Source: Flavobacteriales bacterium (GTDB lineage Bacteria; Bacteroidota; Bacteroidia; Flavobacteriales_D; Crocinitomicaceae). Taken from it: a stretch of 61,081 bases of DNA. Positions 55,366 to 61,081 of the stretch are shown here, in pieces. The position numbers and the translations under genes were made by a program. How positions within the stretch are numbered: the stretch's first letter is position 1; each line of letters begins with the position of its first letter. The notes below the pieces were generated by a model. It did no database searches. It had not been told where the DNA came from and saw nothing but the letters and a program-made list of their open reading frames with translations. The stretch covers positions 1 to 61,081 of the forward strand of contig CANCQX010000004.1 of NCBI GenBank assembly GCA_947380375.1. The letters are read 5' to 3'.

Positions 55366-55415
55366 AACTCTGAGCTACTCCGTGAAAAACTCTGCGAACT
55401 CTGTGGTTAAATATT
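55366..55415 (-). repeat. CACAGAG-type repeat, right copy 1 (inverted)
   Basis: This is the inverted counterpart of left copy 1. On the minus strand it reads the 17-bp end, a variable 6 bases, then gagtttttcacggag. The similarity fades inside that point (tagctcagag instead of tttcacaaa). Confidence 0.85.
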
Positions 55416-55484
55416 AAACAATTAATGGCATAAGTTTTGATTAATCCCAACTATAAATTAGTGAACTAAAAAATACCCTGCGAT

Positions 55485-55518
55485 CCTCAGTGAAAAACTC
55501 CGAGCACTGTGTGGTCAA
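55485..55518 (-). repeat. CACAGAG-type repeat, right copy 2 (inverted, degenerate)
   Basis: The minus strand reads ttgaccacacag, a short variable block, then ggagtttttcactgagg. It is outside the perfect terminal repeat and stops 14 bases before the ATG of the sigma-54 regulator at 55533, so it forms part of that gene's 5' region. Confidence 0.75.
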
Positions 55519-55532
55519 AAAATAAAATAAGA

Positions 55533-56708
55533 ATGAGCAAGATATTAATTATAGATGATGAACGTGCAATAAGAAGAGCACTTCGTGAAATTTTAGAATT
55601 CGAAGAATTTGAAGTGGTAGAAGCTGAAAATGGAAAAGAAGGATTTGAAAAAGCAAGTTCAACTAGTTTTGATATGATTTTTTGTGATATCAAAATGCCT
55701 CAAATGGATGGAATGGAAGTTTTAGATGAATTGTTAAAAGCTAAAATTGACACTCCTGTCATCATGATTAGTGGACATGGAAATGTTGAAACTGCTGTTC
55801 AAGCTATAAAAAAAGGTGCTTTTGATTTCATTGAAAAACCGTTAGACTTGAATCGAATTTTAGTTACTATCAGAAATGCGAAAGATAGAACTGTTTTAGT
55901 AGAAGAGACAAAACAACTTAAAACAACTGTTAAAAGATACAAAGGGAATTCTATTATTGGTGAAGCGCCAGGCATTTTGAAGATTAAAGAAATGATTGAA
56001 AAAGTTGGGCCTTCCGATGCACGTGTTTTAATTACTGGAGGAAATGGAACTGGAAAAGAATTAGTTGCCCGTTCAATTCATGATAATTCTAACAGACGAA
56101 AAATGCAATTTATTGAGGTTAATTGCGCTGCAATACCAAGTGAATTGATTGAAAGTGAATTGTTTGGTCATGAAAGAGGTGCGTTTACATCTGCTGTAAA
56201 AGATAAAAAAGGGAAATTTGAATTAGCCTCTGGAGGAACATTGTTTTTGGACGAAATTGGTGATATGAGTTTATCTGCTCAAGCCAAAGTGTTAAGAGCT
56301 TTACAAGAGAATGTTATTCAACGAGTAGGAGGTGAGAAGGATATTAAAGTAGATTGTAGAATTGTTGCTGCGACGAATAAAGATCTCAGAAAAGAAATCG
56401 AAGAGGGACGTTTCAGAGAAGATTTATACCATCGATTAGCCGTAATATTGATTCACGTCCCATCTTTAAATGAAAGAAGAGACGATATACCTGTTTTGGC
56501 TGAACATTTTTTGACAATGGTTTGTGCTGAACACGGAATTCCAAGAAAAGAATTAAAAGAAGAAGCTTTACTAGAGCTTCAAAAAACGAATTGGACAGGT
56601 AATATTAGAGAATTAAGAAATATTATTGAACGTTTGGTGATTTTGTGTGATTCAAAAATAACGGATGAAGATGTAAAATTGTTTTCTAATCCTAAAGTGA
56701 ATGCTTAA
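55533..56708 (+). CDS. Sigma-54-dependent response regulator (NtrC family) without a C-terminal HTH
   Basis: 391 residues from the ATG at 55533 (MSKILIIDDE). The receiver domain (1-120) has the acidic pair Asp8/Asp9, the phosphoacceptor Asp52 in CDIKMP and the conserved Lys in EKPLD. The AAA+ domain (about 140-375) has Walker A GGNGTGKE, a sigma-54-contacting loop reading GAFTSA in place of GAFTGA, Walker B GGTLFLDEIGDM and the sensor-2 WTGNIRELRNIIERL. The protein ends about 20 residues later, at KLFSNPKVNA, with no Fis-type helix-turn-helix. Typical NtrC proteins run to 450-470 residues. It may activate without specific DNA binding or through a partner. No sensor kinase is adjacent. Confidence 0.92.
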   Translation: MSKILIIDDERAIRRALREILEFEEFEVVEAENGKEGFEKASSTSFDMIFCDIKMPQMDGMEVLDELLKAKIDTPVIMISGHGNVETAVQAIKKGAFDFIEKPLDLNRILVTIRNAKDRTVLVEETKQLKTTVKRYKGNSIIGEAPGILKIKEMIEKVGPSDARVLITGGNGTGKELVARSIHDNSNRRKMQFIEVNCAAIPSELIESELFGHERGAFTSAVKDKKGKFELASGGTLFLDEIGDMSLSAQAKVLRALQENVIQRVGGEKDIKVDCRIVAATNKDLRKEIEEGRFREDLYHRLAVILIHVPSLNERRDDIPVLAEHFLTMVCAEHGIPRKELKEEALLELQKTNWTGNIRELRNIIERLVILCDSKITDEDVKLFSNPKVNA

Positions 56709-56818
56709 CTTTTTTAATGCTATTTATTAATTTAAATATCTTATAATCAAATTGTTGTTTTAGTGTCCAAGTCTTTATTATAATTTGTAAAATTAACAAA
56801 TAAAATAAAGGCTTTCTT

Positions 56819-58108
56819 TTAAATTGATTTTTTCAATAAATCGGCTAAAATTTTTGCCGTAGATTTTCTACTGAATTGATTCATATTTACATTATAAATT
56901 GGTTCGGTTCTATTTTTAAGGTAGAACTGAATAATTGTTTTAATAAGTTCTTTATTATCTTTAGGTGAAATCATTTTTGCATTTTCATTTCCCTTCATTA
57001 ATTCTGCGGCATCCCCTTCTTTATCTCCGATTACAATTATATTGTTACCAGTTGCTAAATATTCCATCTGCTTTCCTGAAATAATTAGTTTCGAGTTTGG
57101 AATGTCGGCTAAGCAATTTAAAAGTAAATCAGCATTCATCATTTCTTGTAAGGCTTCGGTATGAGATACTTTTCCTCGGTAATCAATTATTAAATTGTCT
57201 ATTTTTCTTAAATTAATGAGAATTTCAGGGTGGATATTCCCAACTAAAACAAATCTAATTTTCCAATCAGGATTTTTTGATATGATATACTTTAATGCTT
57301 CTACTATTTCATTATGAGCTTGTTGTAAAGTCCAAATGCCGATATGTGCAATTGTAAATTCAGGATATCGCTTGCCTTTAATTTGTGAAAGTTTTTCTTC
57401 ATCAAATCCGTTTAAAATTGAATAAACTTTCGTTTCTTTTCCTTGAAGTTTACTAGCTAACATTTTTTGCATAGAAGGACCAACCGTTAGAATGATATCA
57501 GCTTTTTCTAGTACGGTTATTTCAAGCTTTTTATCTTTTATATCTGCACGTTTATTTCGTTTGAATAAGTTATTATAATAAACTTCTGTCCAAGGATCTC
57601 GAAAATCTGCAATCCATTTAATATTATGTTTTTTCTTTATTTCTAATCCGATTAAATGAGTAGAGTGGGGAGGACCTGTAGTAATTATAAAATCAACTTT
57701 TTCATCGTTAATTATTTTTTCTACTAATGGAATTGCTTTTTTATTCCAACTAACTCTTGCGTCAGGTATAAAATAATTTGCCCTTATATATCCAGATAAT
57801 TTATCGAAAAGAGATTTTTTTTTATCCCCAAAATCACCAACAGGAATTTGTTTTTTTGTACTACCTGATTTTAAAAAAGAATAAAATTTTAAAATTTGAA
57901 ACCCACCAGACGTATGGTGGGTTTTAATATGTTCGACTTGTTTAACAAGTGATCCGTCAACGGTCGAATAAGCGGCATTATTTGGATGTATCGTTACAAC
58001 TATTGGTTCAATTCCATTTTCTACTAAATGTTTAGCAAAATACATCCATCTCTGAACACCAGAACCTCCACTTGGCGGCCAATAATAACTAACAATTACA
58101 ACTTTCAA
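56819..58108 (-). CDS. Group-4-like glycosyltransferase (GT-B)
   Basis: 429-residue GT-B-fold glycosyltransferase. The N-terminus has the family-typical VSYYWPPSGGSGVQRW (donor/acceptor glycine loop) and the C-terminal half contains IAHIGIW, a sugar-nucleotide-binding region (about 255-300) and SGKQMEYLATGN followed by GDKEGDAAEL, which fits the E-x7-E-type end of GT4-like enzymes. Sugar and acceptor cannot be assigned, although surface polysaccharide synthesis is likely. It starts 4 bases after the alaS stop, so it shares the alaS transcript. Confidence 0.8.
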   Translation of the reverse strand: MKVVIVSYYWPPSGGSGVQRWMYFAKHLVENGIEPIVVTIHPNNAAYSTVDGSLVKQVEHIKTHHTSGGFQILKFYSFLKSGSTKKQIPVGDFGDKKKSLFDKLSGYIRANYFIPDARVSWNKKAIPLVEKIINDEKVDFIITTGPPHSTHLIGLEIKKKHNIKWIADFRDPWTEVYYNNLFKRNKRADIKDKKLEITVLEKADIILTVGPSMQKMLASKLQGKETKVYSILNGFDEEKLSQIKGKRYPEFTIAHIGIWTLQQAHNEIVEALKYIISKNPDWKIRFVLVGNIHPEILINLRKIDNLIIDYRGKVSHTEALQEMMNADLLLNCLADIPNSKLIISGKQMEYLATGNNIIVIGDKEGDAAELMKGNENAKMISPKDNKELIKTIIQFYLKNRTEPIYNVNMNQFSRKSTAKILADLLKKSI

Positions 58109-58112
58109 TGTA

Positions 58113-60725
58113 TTATATTTTTGCTTTTATTTCATCGATTGCTAGGCTTAAACCTCCTGCATTTTTACCTCCAGCAGTAGCGAAGAATGCTTGTCCACCT
58201 CCACCACCTTGGATGTGTTTAGAAACTTCTCTGATGATTTTTCCAGCATCTATATTTTTAGAAGAAATTACTTCATCTGAAGCGATAATACTTAAAGTAC
58301 ACTTGTCAGCCTCTTTTCCTCCTAAAACTCCAAAGAAATTAGCAGTTTCACCTTTCAATTGAAAAAGTATATCTTTTATAGATCCACTATCTAATTCAAC
58401 GATTTCGCCTAAGAAATTTACACCGTCAATTGTATTGATTTTTTGTTTTAAATCGGCTTTAACCAACAATGATTTTTCTTTTTGGAATTGTTCTAATTGT
58501 TTAATTAATTGGTTGTTGTTAGAAATTAAATCTTCAATCCCTTTTTGTAAGTCTTTTGGATTTTTAAGTAATTGAGAAATAGAATCTAATTTAGTAGCCT
58601 TTTCTTTATAATAATTTTCTGCTACTTCTCCAGTTATAGCTTCTATTCTTCTTATCCCAGCAGCAACGGCTGTTTCGGTTGTAATTTTAAACAATCCAAT
58701 TTGACTTGTAGTAGGGACGTGAATACCTCCACATAATTCAACTGATTCTCCAAATTTAATTACACGTACCGTATCACCGTATTTCTCTCCAAATAAAGCC
58801 ATTGCTCCTAATTTCTGTGATTCTTCAATAGGAGTATTTCTTCGCTCATCAAGAGTAATGTTTTTTCTTATTTCAGCTGTTACCAAAGCTTCTATTTTTT
58901 CAATTTCTTCATCCGTTACTTTAGAGAAATGAGAAAAATCAAATCGTAAATTAGTGGGATTTACTAATGAGCCTTTTTGTTCAACATGTGTTCCTAAAAC
59001 AGTTCTTAAAGCATGGTGAAGCAAGTGAGTTGCTGAATGATTATTAGCAGATAATTTTCTTTTCTCATTATTGATTTTTGCAATGAAAGTAGCTCTTGGA
59101 TCTGCAGGTAATTTATCTGACAGATGAATAATCAAATTATTTTCTTTTTTAGTGTCAAATATTGAAATTTTTTCACCGTTGAATTCAATATAACCTGTGT
59201 CTCCAACTTGTCCACCACCTTCTGGATAAAAAGGAGTTTGATTGAATACCAATTGATAAAATTCTTTTTGTTTTTGACTAACTTTTCTGTATTTTATAAT
59301 TTCAACAGAAGCTTCTGTATTGTCATAACCAATAAAATCAACGGTGTTATCTGATTTTAATTCTACCCAATCATCTGTTTCTATAGCAGTTGCAGCTCTT
59401 GACCTGTCTTTTTGTTGTTGTAATTCTTTGTCAAAAGCAACTTCATCAATACTTAAACCATTTTCTCGAGCTATTAATGATGTTAAATCTACAGGGAACC
59501 CAAATGTATCGTATAATTCAAAAATTGCAGAACCATTAATTACCGAATCTCCATAATTTTTAGTTGTTTCAATTATGTTTTCAATTCTTTTAATCCCAAG
59601 TTCAAGTGTTCTGAAAAAACTAATTTCTTCTTCACGAATTACCTTTTGAATCAGTTCTTTTTGAGTAATTAATTCTTCGAACGGATTTCCCATTATTTCA
59701 GATAAAATTATAGATAAATCACATAAGAATGGTTCTTTTAAATCCAATGTTTGGTATCCGTATCTTACTGCTCTTCTTAATATTCTTCGAATTACATAAC
59801 CAGCGCCTGTATTTGATGGCAATTGGCCATCTGCAATAGAGAAAGCAATAGCTCTAATGTGATCAGCAATAACTCTTAAAGCAATATCAGTCTCTTCTTT
59901 TTCTCCATATTTTTTACCTGAAACTTTTTCCATGTGTTTTATTAACGTTTGGAATAAATCAGTATCATAATTTGATTGTTTAGCTTGAAGTGCCATAGCT
60001 AACCTTTCTAATCCCATTCCTGTATCAACATGAGTTGATGGAAGCGGTTCTAAAGAGCCGTTTGCCTTACGATTGAATTGCATGAAAACGTTGTTCCATA
60101 TTTCAATAACTTGTGGATGATCTTCATTTACAAAATCTCTACCTGGTTTTGAGAATCTTTCTGCTTCATTTCTTAAATCAACATGAATTTCTGAACAAGG
60201 TCCACAGGGCCCAGTATCTCCCATTTCCCAAAAATTATCTTTTTTAGAGGCTAGTATAATTCTATCTTCTGCGATAAATCGTTTCCAAATTTCAAAACTT
60301 TCGTTATCCATTGGTACTCCGTCTTTATCATCTCCTTCAAAAACAGTAACATATAATCTATCTACTGGAATTTTATACCTCTCTGTTAATAATTCCCAAG
60401 CCCATGAAATTGCTTCTTCCTTGAAATAATCTCCAAAAGACCAATTTCCAAGCATCTCAAACATTGTATGATGATAAGTGTCAACTCCAACTTCTTCTAA
60501 ATCATTATGTTTTCCGGATACGCGTAAGCATTTTTGAGTATTTGCAACACGTTTATTTTTAGGAATACTATTGCCTAGGAAATAATCTTTGAATTGATTC
60601 ATTCCAGCATTTGTAAACATCAAGGTTGGGTCATTTTTGACAACCATCGGAGCAGAAGGTACAATTGTATGACCCTTAGATTCAAAAAAGCGAAAGAACT
60701 CTTCACGTATCTCTTGTAATTTCAT
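58113..60725 (-). CDS. alaS: Alanyl-tRNA synthetase
   Basis: Class II synthetase that charges tRNA-Ala and clears mischarged Ser and Gly. Length 870 is typical. The catalytic domain shows motif 1 to 3 features (MVVKNDPTLMFTNAGMNQFKDY in parts: NDPTLMFTNAGMNQ), GCGYVIRRILRRAVRYG-like GAGYVIRRILRRAVR, and GMGLERLAM. The editing domain has NHSATHLLHHAL and CGGIHVPTT with the zinc-binding His and Cys. The C-terminal oligomerisation/DHHA1 domain ends in HIQGGGGGQAFFATAGGKNAGG, cited here as HIQGGGGGQ and GKNAGGL. It is the first gene of a two-gene unit with the glycosyltransferase. Confidence 0.97.
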   Translation of the reverse strand: MKLQEIREEFFRFFESKGHTIVPSAPMVVKNDPTLMFTNAGMNQFKDYFLGNSIPKNKRVANTQKCLRVSGKHNDLEEVGVDTYHHTMFEMLGNWSFGDYFKEEAISWAWELLTERYKIPVDRLYVTVFEGDDKDGVPMDNESFEIWKRFIAEDRIILASKKDNFWEMGDTGPCGPCSEIHVDLRNEAERFSKPGRDFVNEDHPQVIEIWNNVFMQFNRKANGSLEPLPSTHVDTGMGLERLAMALQAKQSNYDTDLFQTLIKHMEKVSGKKYGEKEETDIALRVIADHIRAIAFSIADGQLPSNTGAGYVIRRILRRAVRYGYQTLDLKEPFLCDLSIILSEIMGNPFEELITQKELIQKVIREEEISFFRTLELGIKRIENIIETTKNYGDSVINGSAIFELYDTFGFPVDLTSLIARENGLSIDEVAFDKELQQQKDRSRAATAIETDDWVELKSDNTVDFIGYDNTEASVEIIKYRKVSQKQKEFYQLVFNQTPFYPEGGGQVGDTGYIEFNGEKISIFDTKKENNLIIHLSDKLPADPRATFIAKINNEKRKLSANNHSATHLLHHALRTVLGTHVEQKGSLVNPTNLRFDFSHFSKVTDEEIEKIEALVTAEIRKNITLDERRNTPIEESQKLGAMALFGEKYGDTVRVIKFGESVELCGGIHVPTTSQIGLFKITTETAVAAGIRRIEAITGEVAENYYKEKATKLDSISQLLKNPKDLQKGIEDLISNNNQLIKQLEQFQKEKSLLVKADLKQKINTIDGVNFLGEIVELDSGSIKDILFQLKGETANFFGVLGGKEADKCTLSIIASDEVISSKNIDAGKIIREVSKHIQGGGGGQAFFATAGGKNAGGLSLAIDEIKAKI

Positions 60726-61081
60726 AGTATATGAGTGTGTTTATTAGTTTTTAATTTTGAAAATGTAAATTTAATTCAAATCCTTGGTTATTTAATCAAT
60801 TTATAAGTCTTTTATCTTGTTGAATTCGGATACTAAATTTACATCTTTAGTTTGTAGATATTAAGAAATCTTTTAAAATCATTTTCAAGCACTTCATAAA
60901 TGTTTTTATAATATATTAAAATTGGGTCCTACATATATTATCTTTAGGTTTTAAATTTTCAGAATTTAAACTGTTACTGAAATACTAATTATTAAAGTTA
61001 ATTAAAGCAATTTTCGAGACAGATTTTACGCTTTAATATTCAAAAAAAAACTATATTTTAAATAAATTTCCTAGCTTTTTT
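60726..61081. other. Right-end intergenic region (about 356 bases)
   Basis: I find no coding frame, RNA gene or hairpin that I would support here. The sequence is very AT-rich. A plus-strand TATCTTTA near 60940 is one base off the -7 consensus and could belong to a divergent gene starting beyond the window. The alaS promoter should lie here, but no exact minus-strand TAnnTTTG box is seen. Confidence 0.5.

Larger units (their letters stand above)
54717..55415. mobile_element. Repeat-bounded cassette with 17-bp perfect terminal inverted repeats
   Basis: The left end 54717-54733 (aatatttaaccacagag) and the right end 55399-55415 are perfect inverted copies of 17 bp. Further inside, a 15-base block gagtttttcacggag recurs at the same 6-base distance on both sides, so each end is a near-perfect inverted repeat of about 38 bases with a variable 6-base middle. 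The 699-bp segment encloses a second left repeat and the broken GxxExxY gene. There is no transposase, and I could not identify a clear target-site duplication. It may be a MITE-like, passively mobilised element. Confidence 0.55.

Noticed and set aside
55509-55532. Earlier GTG start for the sigma-54 regulator
   Set aside because: It would add eight residues encoded by the end of the repeat; MSKILIIDDE at 55533 is a canonical receiver-domain start.

Overview
This is a chromosomal stretch from an AT-rich member of the Bacteroidota, most likely order Flavobacteriales. The evidence is the type IX secretion / gliding set (GldJ, PorU, PorV, a PorP/SprF-family protein), a T9SS C-terminal sorting domain on an exported nuclease, a DUF4249 lipoprotein, a short principal sigma factor, many TAnnTTTG-type -7 promoter elements and almost no Shine-Dalgarno sequences. 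I cannot name the genus. Gene density is high, most genes are housekeeping, and I see no rRNA, tRNA, CRISPR array, prophage or complete classical insertion sequence.

Layout. 1-9.7 kb: tail of an upstream gene, purA, an OstA/LptA-like envelope protein, then on the minus strand spoT/rsh with fumarylacetoacetase, the GTPase-like ychF, and a transglutaminase-fold lipoprotein-less secreted protein that has lost two catalytic residues. 9.9-17 kb: M28 peptidase, an alpha-oxoamine synthase (serine palmitoyltransferase or cysteate acyltransferase type), UPF1-like helicase, anmK, acyl-CoA dehydrogenase. 17-27.3 kb: murF, gldJ and a PorP/SprF protein on the minus strand, facing porU and porV on the plus strand, followed by ispF; this is the T9SS core block. 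27.4-33.4 kb: bioB-bioF, then an SDR oxidoreductase and two tandem paralogous multi-spanning membrane proteins of unknown function. 33.5-41.2 kb: htpG behind a sigma-54-like promoter, a TerB/J-domain protein, an RsmI-like methylase, a low-molecular-weight tyrosine phosphatase, the principal sigma factor and priA. 41.2-53.2 kb: DUF4249 lipoprotein, VOC protein, patatin-barrel fusion, an RlmL-type RNA methyltransferase, citrate synthase, DPP IV-type peptidase and a T9SS-exported endonuclease I. 53.2-61 kb: dihydrolipoyl dehydrogenase, a small repeat-bounded cassette with a broken GxxExxY nuclease-fold gene, a sigma-54 activator without a DNA-binding domain, a glycosyltransferase and alaS, then 356 bases with no gene.

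How it works together. PorU and PorV form the cell-surface attachment complex for T9SS cargo, GldJ and PorP/SprF belong to the gliding/secretion apparatus, and the endonuclease I at 51-53 kb is a likely client of that system. Two alpha-oxoamine synthases (one lipid-type, one BioF) lie 16 kb apart. HtpG and the J-domain protein form a small stress/chaperone pair.

The least ordinary part is 54.7-55.5 kb. A 699-bp segment is bounded by a perfect 17-bp inverted repeat, carries nested copies of a CACAGAG-type repeat, and contains a GxxExxY (PD-(D/E)XK fold) gene interrupted by one in-frame stop exactly between its predicted catalytic Asp and the ExK motif. A fourth, inverted repeat copy abuts the start of the sigma-54 regulator. 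Other points to examine are the htpG promoter, the pseudo-transglutaminase, the paired membrane proteins and a 24-codon candidate leader ORF ahead of bioB.
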